Of a stretch of DNA of 64,000 nt, positions 52,941-61,504 are shown piece after piece. The position numbers and the translations under genes were made by a program. Source of the stretch: Mycolicibacter engbaekii (GTDB lineage Bacteria > Actinomycetota > Actinomycetes > Mycobacteriales > Mycobacteriaceae); NCBI RefSeq assembly GCF_002101585.1, contig NZ_LQOT01000040.1:1-64000 (forward strand). The letters are read 5' to 3'. The first letter of the stretch is position 1. Each line of letters opens with the position of its first letter. The notes beneath the pieces are model-generated. The model was given only the letters and a program-made list of their open reading frames with translations, did not search any database and was not told where the DNA came from.

Positions 52941-55568
52941 TCAGTGCGCCATGTTCGTAAACCGCGACAAATGCAGTTGGTGCGCAACGGTAATCGTCTT
53001 CGTAGGGCCGTTACGGTGCTTGGCCAGGATCAGGTCCGCCTCGCCACCGCGCGGGTCGTCACGCTCGAACGCATCCGGGCGGTGCAGCAGAATCACCATG
53101 TCGGCGTCCTGCTCGATGGCACCGGATTCACGCAGGTCGGCCAGCATCGGCTTCTTGTCGGTGCGCTGCTCTGGGCCACGATTGAGCTGGCTCATCGCGA
53201 TCACCGGAACCTCGAGCTCCTTGGCCAAAAGCTTGAGATTACGGGAGAACTCAGAGACTTCCTGCTGACGTGACTCGACCCGCTTGCCTGATGTCATCAG
53301 CTGGAGGTAGTCGATGACCACCAACCGCAGGTCGGCTTTCTGTTTGAGCCGGCGCGCTTTGGCGCGGATCTCCATCATGGTCAGGTTCGGTGAGTCGTCG
53401 ATATACAGTGGCGCCTCACTGATTTCGCTCATGCGGCGCGCCAACCGAGTCCAGTCGTCGTCGCTCATCCGACCCGAGCGCATGTCGGCGAGCTTAATCT
53501 TGGCCTCCGCCGACAGCAACCGCATCACGATCTCGGACTTGCTCATTTCCAGGGAGAAGATGACGCTGGACATCCGGTGCTTGATCGAGCACGAGCGCAT
53601 GAAATCCAGACCCAGGGTCGAGTTGTGGGTCGGGATCATGGCCTCGCCGGCCAGGTACATGTGGCTGGCGTTGTCCACCTCGACGCAGCGCACCGGCACG
53701 CTGGGCACTGGGCGGGCGGCCACGATAAACCGTGAACCCGAGCGGGCTGTCCCTTTGACCCTTCGGCGTTCCTTGTGCGCAATCACCTTGCGCTCCAACG
53801 CGAAAACCTGGTCATCGGTGGTGAAGTTCAAGGTGTAGGCGATGCTGGACGCTTCCGTGCGTCCGCGCACCCGCTTGGTCGCAGTCTGGCAGCGGTAGCC
53901 CAGGCTCACCACCAGCTCCGCCACGTCGCGGGCCAGCCTGCGGTCCGTTACCGAGAACTGCACCGAACCGCTCGCGGTTACGGTGCCATCAGTGTCCAGA
54001 AGGCCCGCCAACAGTTGCCGGCGCTGTGCTTCCGAGCCGCGCAGGTACTCCGTGGGAATGTGCTTGTTGCCGAGCACGCCGATGGTTCGCAGCCGGGCTT
54101 GCAGTGTGCCCACCGTGTTACGGCAGCCCTGGCACATGCGCAGTCCCGCCGAAGGCCCGCCGCACTGCGGGCAGGTGGGCTCCGCCACCGGCGGCGAACT
54201 GAATCGCGCGCGACCGCCGCAGGAGCGCCCGCAGGTGCGCACCTGGCTGGTTTGGGGCAGGAACTCGTTGCCGCACACCGCGCAGTTGCGAACGGCCACA
54301 CCGTCCTCGGCCGGCAAGCGCAGTCGGTAGCGGTACTTCGCAGACTTCGAGGGCACAGCGCACAGGCCCTCCGCCTCGATTCGCATGATGATCTCGGGGT
54401 CGGCCGTGGTGATCTGCGCCGACGCGCTGGTGCCATCCCCGAGCCACGCACCCAGGGTGTAGGGCGGGACCAGCAATTCCCGCTCCGGCAGATCGAGCGC
54501 TTGGGTGTTGGTGACCGAGTGGTTCAGCCGCTGGTCTGCGGTGTCGCACCGCAGCGTCGCGGCGATCTCGGCGGTGGTCCGAATCGCGGCGAAGGTGCGC
54601 TGATTCTTGGTGCGGTTGTATGCGGCAGCTGCGGCCTGCGCCGACTTGCGCGATGCCCGCGTCTCCGTGAGCCATTGGTGCTCGGCGTCGGCGATGATCA
54701 CGGTGCCATCGGAGAACTCGACCTCGAAGCACGGTCGGTCCAGCATCACCTCGGTGGCGGCGACCACCCGGGTGGACCGCCCATCCGGGCCCAGCAGGAG
54801 ATCACCGACGGCCACCTCACCCATGGTGGTCCACCCGGTGGGGGTGGCCAGCAGCGTCTTCAACGACAGCGCCTTCCCCATACCCGGCCGCGCCGCCACC
54901 ACGATCATCTGGCCCGGGTGCAGCCCGTTGGTCACCTCGTCGAGGTCGGTGAAGCCGGTCGGCACGCCGCGGGCGACCCCGCCGTGCGAGGCGATCGCGT
55001 CGATCTCGTCCATGGTGGGCTGCAGCAGGTCTTCGAGCGGCACGAAGTCCTCGGAGAGCCGGCGGTCAGCCACCTCGTAGATCTCGGCCTGGGCGCGGTC
55101 GACGATCTCGGCCACGTCGGCGCCCTCGGCGCCCGCGTAGCCGTACTGCACCACGCGGGTCCCGGCCTCGACCAGCCGGCGCAGCAGCGCCTTCTCCGAG
55201 ACGATGGTGGCGTAGTAGCCGGCGTTGGCCGCCGTGGGCACCGTGGAGATCAGGGTGTGCAGATACGGGGCGCCGCCCACCCGGCGCAGCAGGCCGCGGC
55301 GGTCGAGCTCGGCGGCCACGGTCACCGCGTCGGCCGGCTCACCGCGCCCGTAGAGGTCCAGAATGGCGTCGTAGATGTTCTGGTGCACCGGGCGGTAGAA
55401 GTCGCTGGGCCGCAGCCGCTCCAGCACGTCGGCGATGGCGTCCTTGCTCAGCAGCATGCCGCCGAGCACCGACTGCTCTGCGGCAAGATCCTGGGGCGGC
55501 TGACGGCCGACGTCCTCGCGTGGTGGCTCCTCAAGCTCAGAATGACCACGGTCGTCGACTACCGCCAT
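52941..55568 (-). CDS. dnaB: Replicative DNA helicase DnaB containing an intein
   Basis: An 875-residue precursor of the replicative hexameric helicase. The extein (458 residues after splicing) has the N-terminal DnaG-interacting domain (PPQDLAAEQSVLGGMLLSKDAIADVLERL) and the RecA-type motor with Walker A GMGKST, Walker B LVVIDYLQLM and QLNRG. The intein splits Walker A between Lys and Ser (GMGK/ST). The ATG at 55568 (MAVVDDRG) is chosen over an in-frame start 26 codons upstream because GGAGG precedes it and mycobacterial DnaB begins this way. It is downstream of rplI. Without splicing the helicase would lack an ATP site. Confidence 0.95.
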   Translation of the reverse strand: MAVVDDRGHSELEEPPREDVGRQPPQDLAAEQSVLGGMLLSKDAIADVLERLRPSDFYRPVHQNIYDAILDLYGRGEPADAVTVAAELDRRGLLRRVGGAPYLHTLISTVPTAANAGYYATIVSEKALLRRLVEAGTRVVQYGYAGAEGADVAEIVDRAQAEIYEVADRRLSEDFVPLEDLLQPTMDEIDAIASHGGVARGVPTGFTDLDEVTNGLHPGQMIVVAARPGMGKALSLKTLLATPTGWTTMGEVAVGDLLLGPDGRSTRVVAATEVMLDRPCFEVEFSDGTVIIADAEHQWLTETRASRKSAQAAAAAYNRTKNQRTFAAIRTTAEIAATLRCDTADQRLNHSVTNTQALDLPERELLVPPYTLGAWLGDGTSASAQITTADPEIIMRIEAEGLCAVPSKSAKYRYRLRLPAEDGVAVRNCAVCGNEFLPQTSQVRTCGRSCGGRARFSSPPVAEPTCPQCGGPSAGLRMCQGCRNTVGTLQARLRTIGVLGNKHIPTEYLRGSEAQRRQLLAGLLDTDGTVTASGSVQFSVTDRRLARDVAELVVSLGYRCQTATKRVRGRTEASSIAYTLNFTTDDQVFALERKVIAHKERRRVKGTARSGSRFIVAARPVPSVPVRCVEVDNASHMYLAGEAMIPTHNSTLGLDFMRSCSIKHRMSSVIFSLEMSKSEIVMRLLSAEAKIKLADMRSGRMSDDDWTRLARRMSEISEAPLYIDDSPNLTMMEIRAKARRLKQKADLRLVVIDYLQLMTSGKRVESRQQEVSEFSRNLKLLAKELEVPVIAMSQLNRGPEQRTDKKPMLADLRESGAIEQDADMVILLHRPDAFERDDPRGGEADLILAKHRNGPTKTITVAHQLHLSRFTNMAH
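53622..54872 (-). mobile_element. DnaB intein (Ala1, class 3-type) with LAGLIDADG homing endonuclease
   Basis: A 417-residue in-frame intein. It begins with Ala (ALSLKTLLATPTGWTTMGEVAVGD), not Cys or Ser, and ends PTHN before the extein Ser. The class 3 triad is visible: Trp in block B (AEHQWLT), Cys at block F position 4 (VRCVEVDNASHMY) and Thr in block G (IPTHN). LAGLIDADG-type endonuclease motifs are LGAWLGDGT and LLAGLLDTDGT. Between them sits a Cys-rich insert with CAVC...CGRSC and CPQC...CQGC, which looks like a pair of zinc ribbons. The domain appears intact, so homing may still be possible. Confidence 0.88.
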
Positions 55569-56055
55569 GCGCCGCACCTCCTCCACTGGCACGATCGAAC
55601 GCCGATTCGACGTTGACGCCCCGAAAGTATCCGTGGGCACCGACACCCCCGATGTCCCCTGCCGCGTTGACGGTAGGCGTTGCTGGCGGCCCTACCAAAC
55701 GAGGTTGTTCACAAAGGTGTGGATCAAGTGTGCACACCCGTGCGCCATTTGTTTGGGATGGTGGGGAAGACTTGTGGATGGCGGTTGTAATGTCGGTTAT
55801 CTCCGCAGGTGGAAACGGTAAGGGCGGGCGTGTTGCTTGTGGAAGACAATCTCTCCGGCGTGTCGCCGTAGGTTGCCGCCTTGGGCGTGTTGCATTGCCG
55901 GCAGGTAGACGCGATTCCACAACAATGTAAGCGGCCCTGCTGGGCTGGCGCGGCGAAAAGTTAGCCAGAACTAACGGCGTGGACCGGTTTTGGACACAGC
56001 GAAGCCCCGGCTGCGCCGCTGGGTGGCGCTGCCGGGGCTGCTGCGTTGATGCCGC
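55569..56055. other. Noncoding interval between rplI and dnaB
   Basis: No gene is supported in these 487 bases. They hold the rplI terminator hairpin (56003-56039) and several DnaA-box-like 9-mers (TTGTTCACA at 55705-55713; TGTGGATCA at 55718-55726; TGTGGATGG at 55774-55782), so dnaB probably has its own promoter here, possibly DnaA-sensitive. Confidence 0.5.
56003..56039 (-). terminator. Terminator hairpin of the rpsF-ssb-rpsR-rplI operon
   Basis: AGCCCCGGCTGCGCC pairs with GGCGCTGCCGGGGCT (one mismatch in 15) around a 7-base loop, beginning 17 bases after the rplI stop on the minus strand. Very stable, without a T-tract. Confidence 0.75.
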
Positions 56056-56514
56056 TTAGTCCGCCGCGGAGACGTCCAGGGTGAGGTCGACATCGACCTC
56101 GGAGTGCAGGTGCACCGACACCGCGTGGCTGCCGACCGCCTTGATGTGCGCCTTCGGCAACCGGACGATGCGCCGGTCCAGGTTCGGCCCACCGGCCTTC
56201 TTGATCGCGGCCACCACGTCGCCGGAGGTCACCGAGCCGAACAGCTTGCCCGAGTCGCCGGAGGTCTTGGCGGGCAGGTTGATCGTGCCCAGCGCCTGCA
56301 GCTCTTCCTTGAGCTCCTTGGCGTGGTCCAGGTCGCGCACCTGCTTGGTCTCGCGGGCCCGCCGGATGTCGTCGGCCTGCTTCTGCGCGCCACGCGTGGC
56401 GACAATGGCCAGCCCGCGCGGGAGCAGGTAGTTGCGGCCATATCCGTCCTTGACTTCGACGGTGTCTCCGGCCGCCCCGAGGTGGTCCACCTCAGCGGTC
56501 AAAATCAGCTTCAT
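56056..56514 (-). CDS. rplI: 50S ribosomal protein bL9
   Basis: A 152-residue L9 of normal length. The N-terminal rRNA-binding domain starts [36 protein letters not shown], followed by the connecting helix ([19 protein letters not shown]) and the C-terminal domain ([20 protein letters not shown]). The ATG at 56514 is set by the conserved start. Last gene of the rpsF operon. Confidence 0.97.
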   Translation of the reverse strand: MKLILTAEVDHLGAAGDTVEVKDGYGRNYLLPRGLAIVATRGAQKQADDIRRARETKQVRDLDHAKELKEELQALGTINLPAKTSGDSGKLFGSVTSGDVVAAIKKAGGPNLDRRIVRLPKAHIKAVGSHAVSVHLHSEVDVDLTLDVSAAD

Positions 56515-56542
56515 CGTTTCGTACTTCCTCGGATTTGGCCGG

Positions 56543-56797
56543 CTACCGCGCCGACGACGTGAAGGGCAGCAACGCGACCTCGCGGGCGTTCTTGACCGCC
56601 AGCGCGACGTCGCGCTGGTGCTGAACACAGTTGCCGGTCACCCGACGGGCGCGGATCTTGCCCCGCTCACTGATGTAGGTGCGCAGCAGCGAGGTGTCCT
56701 TGTAGTCGATCACCTGCTTCTTGTTGGAGCAGAATGCGCACTTGCGGGTCTTGATCGGCTTCTCGGGAGCCGGGCGCCGCTTGTTGGTTTTGGCCAT
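56543..56797 (-). CDS. rpsR: 30S ribosomal protein bS18
   Basis: An 84-residue S18 beginning [19 protein letters not shown]. It keeps the zinc-binding Cys set (CAFCSNKK and the later NCVQHQRD), so it is a zinc-containing (C+) form. The core [26 protein letters not shown] is typical. It is 34 bases after ssb and 28 bases before rplI. Confidence 0.97.
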   Translation of the reverse strand: MAKTNKRRPAPEKPIKTRKCAFCSNKKQVIDYKDTSLLRTYISERGKIRARRVTGNCVQHQRDVALAVKNAREVALLPFTSSAR

Positions 56798-56830
56798 CTA
56801 CCTATCTCTTTCGTGCAGTGGTTCGTTTGT

Positions 56831-57340
56831 CTAGAAGGGCGGCTCGTCGTCGGCGCCACCGAAGGAGCCGGACGCCGGAGCACTGCCCCACGGGTCTTCC
56901 GCGGGCGGGCCGGACGGACCGGCCGCGGCAGCCATGCCGCCGCCCGCGCCGAAGCCGCCCCCGCCGCCGCCGCGGCTGACCTTGTTGATCTTGGCGGTGG
57001 CGTACTTCAACGAGGGGCCGACTTCATCGACCTCGACCTCGTAGACAGTGCGCTTCTCGCCCTCGCGGGTCTCGAAAGACCGCTGCCGCAACCGCCCGGT
57101 GACGATCACCCGCGAACCGCGGGTGAGGCTCTCGGCCACGTTCTCCGCGGCCTCGCGCCAGATGTTGCACCGCAGGAACAGCGCGTCGCCGTCCTTCCAC
57201 TCACCGCTCTGCCGGTCAAAGACCCGCGGTGTGGACGCCACCGTGAAGTTGGCGACGGCCGCCCCCGAAGGGGTGAACCGCAGATCCGGGTCCGCGGTCA
57301 GGTTTCCGACGACGGTGATCGTGGTGTCACCTACAGCCAC
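56831..57340 (-). CDS. ssb: Single-stranded DNA-binding protein
   Basis: A 169-residue SSB. The OB fold ([32 protein letters not shown], then [29 protein letters not shown]) is followed by a Gly-rich linker and the acidic tail DDEPPF that recruits replication partners. GTG start preceded by AGGAGG. Between rpsF and rpsR as in other mycobacteria. Confidence 0.96.
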   Translation of the reverse strand: MAVGDTTITVVGNLTADPDLRFTPSGAAVANFTVASTPRVFDRQSGEWKDGDALFLRCNIWREAAENVAESLTRGSRVIVTGRLRQRSFETREGEKRTVYEVEVDEVGPSLKYATAKINKVSRGGGGGGFGAGGGMAAAAGPSGPPAEDPWGSAPASGSFGGADDEPPF

Positions 57341-57420
57341 GGGGCCCTCCTAGGATCGGTGTCAGCGCTGGATGATGCTGCATTCGCAGCATGAGCCTAC
57401 GCAACGGCTGCGACAGCCGC

Positions 57421-57711
57421 CTACGACTTGTCGGTGCGCATCACCTTGGTGCGAAGCACCGACTCGTTCAGGCTGAGCTGACGGTCGAGCTCGGACACCG
57501 TGGCCGGCGCGGCCTTGACGTCGATGACCGCGTAGATGCCCTCGGCATGCTTGGCGATCTCGTAGGCCAGGCGGCGCTTGCCCCAGATGTCGACCTTGTC
57601 GACCGTTCCGCCGTCCTTGCGGATCACGTTCAAGAACGTCTCCAGGGACGGGGCGACGGTGCGCTCGTCGAGAGTGGGGTCAAGGATGACCATGATTTCG
57701 TATGGACGCAT
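57421..57711 (-). CDS. rpsF: 30S ribosomal protein bS6
   Basis: A 96-residue S6: [68 protein letters not shown] start with GGAGG upstream. First gene of the operon. It is divergent from the fatty-acyl-AMP ligase gene across 183 bases that hold both promoters. Confidence 0.97.
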   Translation of the reverse strand: MRPYEIMVILDPTLDERTVAPSLETFLNVIRKDGGTVDKVDIWGKRRLAYEIAKHAEGIYAVIDVKAAPATVSELDRQLSLNESVLRTKVMRTDKS

Positions 57712-57894
57712 GGGAACCTCATCACCTCCTATGGTCGTAGTGCGGCCGTGGATGTGACCACGGCAGGAGGGTCGCCTGCGTCGGCAACCCGGCTAGGTTA
57801 CCGGACTACCCGGGCTGCGGCGAAATCCCGGTTCCGGGAACACCCACTCACCGATGCCCGGCACATGTCGCACTGTGACGGTAGCCTCACCGCC

Positions 57895-59634
57895 ATGTCT
57901 GACGTGTCCCTATTAACTTTGTTGCGCGAGCGCGCTTTCCTCTCCCCCGATGACCCCGCGTACACCTACACCGATTACGAGCAGGACTGGGAAGGGATCG
58001 CTGAAACGCTGTCCTGGTCACAGATCTATCGGCGTGCCCTCAATGTGGCCCGCGAACTCAAGCAGCACGGCTCTGCCGGGGACCGGGCCGTCATCCTCGC
58101 CCCCCAGGGCCTGGGCTACGTCGCGGCCTTCCTCGGCGCCATCCAGGCGGGATTCATCGCAGTGCCCCTGCCGGTGCCGCATCCCGGCGCACATGATGAG
58201 CGGGTCAGCGCCGTGCTCACCGACACCGCGCCGGCCGTCGTCCTGACCACGTCCGGGGCCGAAGATCTGGTCGCCGAGTATGTGCGCGAATCCGGGGCGG
58301 AAGCCACGGCAACCGTCGTCGCTGTCGACGCGTTGGACCTGGACGCCGGCGTGGCCATGGGGGATCCACCGGTGGACTCCGGCGGTGTGGCGTATCTGCA
58401 GTACACCTCGGGCTCGACGCGGCTTCCCGCCGGCGTGATGGTGACGCACCGCAACCTTCAGGTGAACTTCCGGCAATTCATGGCGGGCTACTTCCCGGAG
58501 TTCAACGGGGTGGCACCGCCCGACACCACGATCGTGTCGTGGCTGCCCTTCTACCACGATCTGGGCTTGATCCTGGGCATCATCGCACCGGTCCTCGGTG
58601 GCTACCGTTGCGAGCTGACCAGCCCCGTGGCGTTCCTGCAGCGTCCAGCGCGCTGGATCCAAGCCATGGCCAGCCACCGCCGGGCATTTTCGGCGGCGCC
58701 GAACTTCGCCTTCGAACTGGCGGTGCGAAAGACCACCGATGAGGACCTGGCCGGCCGCGACCTGGGTGACGTGTTGGGCATCGTCAGCGGCAGCGAACGC
58801 GTCCACCCCGCGACTTTGGAGCGCTTCCTCAACCGCTTCGCCCCCTACAACTTCCGTGCCCGGGCTCTGCACCCCGCGTACGGGCTGGCCGAGGCCACGT
58901 TGTACGTCGCCACCCTCGACGTGGAGTGCCCGCCGCAGACGGTCTACTTCGAGTCGGAGAAGTTGACGCGCGGCAGTGCGCAGCGGTCGAACACCGAAGA
59001 GGGCACGCCGCTGCTCACCTACGGTGTCCCGAAGTCGCCGGCGGTGCGCATCGTGAACCCCGACACGTGCACCGAATGCGCAGTGGGAACTGTCGGTGAG
59101 ATCTGGACCGCCGGTGCCAATGTCGCTGCCGGCTACTGGAACAAACCGGAACAGACCCAGGAGGTGTTCGCCGCGACACTGATCCGGGCGTCCGAGGGCA
59201 CCCCGAACGGCCCGTGGCTCAGAACCGGCGACCTCGGATTCATCTCCGAAGGTGAGCTGTTCATCGTCGGCCGCATGAAAGATCTGCTGATCATCCGCGG
59301 GCGCAACCACTACCCCGAGGACATCGAAGCCACCCTTCAAGAGATCAGCGGGGGTCGCGTCGCGGCCATCGCGGTTCCGGTCAACGAGGACGAGACCCTG
59401 GTCACCATCATCGAAGTTCGGGATCGAGGCGAATCCCCCGAGGACACCGCGAAACGGCTCGCCGTCCTGAAAGACGATGTGCAGGCGGCGATCTCCCAGG
59501 CCCACGGGGTAACCGTCGCTGACGTTGTGCTGGTGGGACCGGGATCGATTCCCATCACCACCAGCGGCAAAGTGCGCCGGGCCGCCTGCGTCGAGCAGTA
59601 CCAGAGCCAGCAGTTCACCCGGATTGACCGCTGA
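57895..59634 (+). CDS. Long-chain fatty-acyl-AMP ligase (FAAL, FadD23-like)
   Basis: A 579-residue adenylating enzyme that activates a fatty acid as acyl-AMP for loading onto a polyketide synthase. It has the P-loop YTSGSTRLPAGVMVTH, WLPFYHDLGLI, LHPAYGLAEATLYVAT, LRTGDLGFI and the C-terminal PITTSGKVRRAACV. The sequence resembles the mycobacterial FadD23-type FAALs of acyltrehalose/sulfolipid loci. ATG at 57895. Followed by GAP, Chp-like and (convergent) MmpL genes; the matching polyketide synthase is not in the window. Confidence 0.92.
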   Translation: MSDVSLLTLLRERAFLSPDDPAYTYTDYEQDWEGIAETLSWSQIYRRALNVARELKQHGSAGDRAVILAPQGLGYVAAFLGAIQAGFIAVPLPVPHPGAHDERVSAVLTDTAPAVVLTTSGAEDLVAEYVRESGAEATATVVAVDALDLDAGVAMGDPPVDSGGVAYLQYTSGSTRLPAGVMVTHRNLQVNFRQFMAGYFPEFNGVAPPDTTIVSWLPFYHDLGLILGIIAPVLGGYRCELTSPVAFLQRPARWIQAMASHRRAFSAAPNFAFELAVRKTTDEDLAGRDLGDVLGIVSGSERVHPATLERFLNRFAPYNFRARALHPAYGLAEATLYVATLDVECPPQTVYFESEKLTRGSAQRSNTEEGTPLLTYGVPKSPAVRIVNPDTCTECAVGTVGEIWTAGANVAAGYWNKPEQTQEVFAATLIRASEGTPNGPWLRTGDLGFISEGELFIVGRMKDLLIIRGRNHYPEDIEATLQEISGGRVAAIAVPVNEDETLVTIIEVRDRGESPEDTAKRLAVLKDDVQAAISQAHGVTVADVVLVGPGSIPITTSGKVRRAACVEQYQSQQFTRIDR

Positions 59635-59667
59635 GCCGGCCGCGTCCCCGCGCGACCAAGCCGCCGC

Positions 59668-60345
59668 ATGTGGATAGCCCTGCTGGTGATGGCGGCTGCC
59701 ACCAGCATTGAACCGGTTCGCATCGGTTTGACGCTGCTGATGCTGAACCGGCCCCGGCCGGTACTGCAGCTGATGGCGTTCCTGTGCGGCGGCTTCGTCA
59801 TGGGGACAACCGGCGGTCTGCTGGTGTTGTTCGTCCTGCCGCCCTCGGTGACGGAGTCGTCCGGGCTGACCCTGCCGCGGGTTCAGATCGTCATCGGCGC
59901 GTTGGCGCTGCTGACCGCCGCGGTTCTGCTCGCCAGAGTATGGGCCGGCCGGCCGCGCGAGACGGGCGCGGCTCGTTCCGATGCTGCCCCGGCCGGATTG
60001 TCCGCTCGGGCACAGCGATTGCTCAAAGGTCGGTCGCTGTGGGTGGCGGGCGCAGCCGGTTTGAGCATCGCCCTGCCGTCGGTGGACTATCTGGCCGCGT
60101 TGGCGATCATCGTCGCCTCCGGCGCCGCGACCGGCACGAAAGTCGCCGCGCTGCTGACCTTCAATGTGTTGGCGTTTGCGCTCGTCGAGCTTCCGCTGCT
60201 GGCCTACCTGGTGGCACCGGACGCCACCCGCGAGTTCATGGCAGCCCTGCACAGGTGGGGTCGGCAACGCCGGCCGGCCCAAGTCGCCGCGCTGCTGGCC
60301 GCCGTCGGCGGTGTCTTATGCACTGCCGGTGTCCTGGGTCTGTGA
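59668..60345 (+). CDS. GAP-family membrane protein (Sap/Gap, lipid export helper)
   Basis: A 225-residue integral membrane protein with about six hydrophobic helices (MWIALLVMAAATSIEPVRIGLTLLML; FLCGGFVMGTTGGLLVLFVL; VQIVIGALALLTAAVLLARV; SLWVAGAAGLSIALPSVDYLAALAIIVASG). It fits the GAP (GPL-addressing protein) family, which works with MmpL proteins in delivering glycopeptidolipids, sulfolipids and related lipids to the surface. 33 bases after the FAAL. Confidence 0.85.
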   Translation: MWIALLVMAAATSIEPVRIGLTLLMLNRPRPVLQLMAFLCGGFVMGTTGGLLVLFVLPPSVTESSGLTLPRVQIVIGALALLTAAVLLARVWAGRPRETGAARSDAAPAGLSARAQRLLKGRSLWVAGAAGLSIALPSVDYLAALAIIVASGAATGTKVAALLTFNVLAFALVELPLLAYLVAPDATREFMAALHRWGRQRRPAQVAALLAAVGGVLCTAGVLGL

Positions 60346-60397
60346 GAAGGTGGAAGTCGGCTCGGACACAGGGCCGGCCGTGCTGAAGGGGTTAGCG

Positions 60398-61495
60398 ATG
60401 AAACGACTGCTCGCCGGAGCTCTCGCGGTGTGGCTCGCCGGTTCGGCCGGTGGGTTGAGCGCCGGAACCGCTGCCGCGGCCCCGGCACGTCCGACCGACA
60501 CCCCCTGGGGTGCACCCGCACCCGCACCGACGCCGCCGCCGGTGGGCGAGGCAGCCGCCGCGGACGTCGTCTACGCAGTCGGCGGCGCTCGACCGCCCGG
60601 CATTCCGTGGGCGGATTACACCAAGCGCGCCGGCTCCGGCTATTTCCCGAACAAGAAGCGGGAGATCATCGACTACCCGGCCGGTGCGATGTTCCGGTGG
60701 GTGCCCACCATGTTCGCCCCCGACACCCAGCGCGACAACGTGACCGTTGCCGCCGCGGTCGACGCGGCAACCGACAGCCTGGACGCCGTGATTCGTCGCG
60801 GCACCGAACCGGCCGCCGTTGTCGGCCTGTCCCAAGGCACCATGGCGCTGGACAAGGAACAGGTCCGGCTCGCCAACGACCCCACCGCGCCGCCGCCGCA
60901 CATGCTGCAGTTCTCGACGTTCGGCTCCCCCATGGGAAAGCACGCCTTCGGGAAGAGCTTTCTCTCCGGCCTCTTCCCGCCGGGTAGCCGTCTGCCACTC
61001 GAGGACTACACCATGCCCCCGGAGGTGGAGAGCCAATACGACACCAATCGGGTGGTCGCTGCCTACGACGGCATGGCGGACTTCCCCGACCGGCCCGACA
61101 ATCTGTGGTCGGTCGCCAACGCGCTCATCGGCGCCGCGATCGTGCACACCCCGGCAGCGTTCACCACGCCCGCTGATGTACCGGCCCAAAACATCAGGTC
61201 CACCGTCAACTCCCGGGGCGCCACGACAACGTCCTATCTGATTCCCATCAACCACCTGCCGCTGACGCTGCCGCTGCGCTTCGCCGGCGTGCCCGACGAC
61301 GTGGTCGACCAGCTCGACGCCTTCCTGCAGCCGCAGGTCGACGCCGGTTACTCCCGCAATGACGACCCCGCCACCCGACCTGTTTCAGTCCACCCCGCCG
61401 GGATGGACGTGGTGCAGGTTCTGGGACCGGAGACCAACAGCGCCGTCGACGACACCCTCGGCAAGCTGCGCAACTTCTTCGGGTTCACCGGCTGA
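60398..61495 (+). CDS. Exported PE-PPE/Chp-like acyltransferase-hydrolase
   Basis: A 365-residue protein with a signal peptide (MKRLLAGALAVWLAGSAGGL, cleavage near AAA), a Pro-rich linker and a PE-PPE (PF08237-type) serine hydrolase domain with GLSQG as nucleophile motif. In sulfolipid and acyltrehalose loci the homologous Chp1/Chp2 proteins transfer acyl chains between lipid molecules outside the membrane. ATG at 60398 with AAGGGG 8-10 bases upstream. Its neighbours FAAL, GAP and MmpL make the same kind of role likely. Confidence 0.83.
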   Translation: MKRLLAGALAVWLAGSAGGLSAGTAAAAPARPTDTPWGAPAPAPTPPPVGEAAAADVVYAVGGARPPGIPWADYTKRAGSGYFPNKKREIIDYPAGAMFRWVPTMFAPDTQRDNVTVAAAVDAATDSLDAVIRRGTEPAAVVGLSQGTMALDKEQVRLANDPTAPPPHMLQFSTFGSPMGKHAFGKSFLSGLFPPGSRLPLEDYTMPPEVESQYDTNRVVAAYDGMADFPDRPDNLWSVANALIGAAIVHTPAAFTTPADVPAQNIRSTVNSRGATTTSYLIPINHLPLTLPLRFAGVPDDVVDQLDAFLQPQVDAGYSRNDDPATRPVSVHPAGMDVVQVLGPETNSAVDDTLGKLRNFFGFTG

Positions 61496-61504
61496 CGCCT
61501 CGGG

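Noticed and set aside
53775..55616. 613-codon plus-strand frame opposite dnaB
   Set aside because: Antisense shadow of dnaB and its intein; no recognisable domain.
55569..56055. Possible replication origin suggested by DnaA-box-like sequences
   Set aside because: Too few and too weak boxes, no AT-rich unwinding element, and no dnaA/dnaN neighbours; only a regulatory role is conceivable.
58018..60282. 754-codon minus-strand frame opposite the FAAL and GAP genes
   Set aside because: Antisense shadow; low-complexity Gly/Arg/Asp composition and no motifs.
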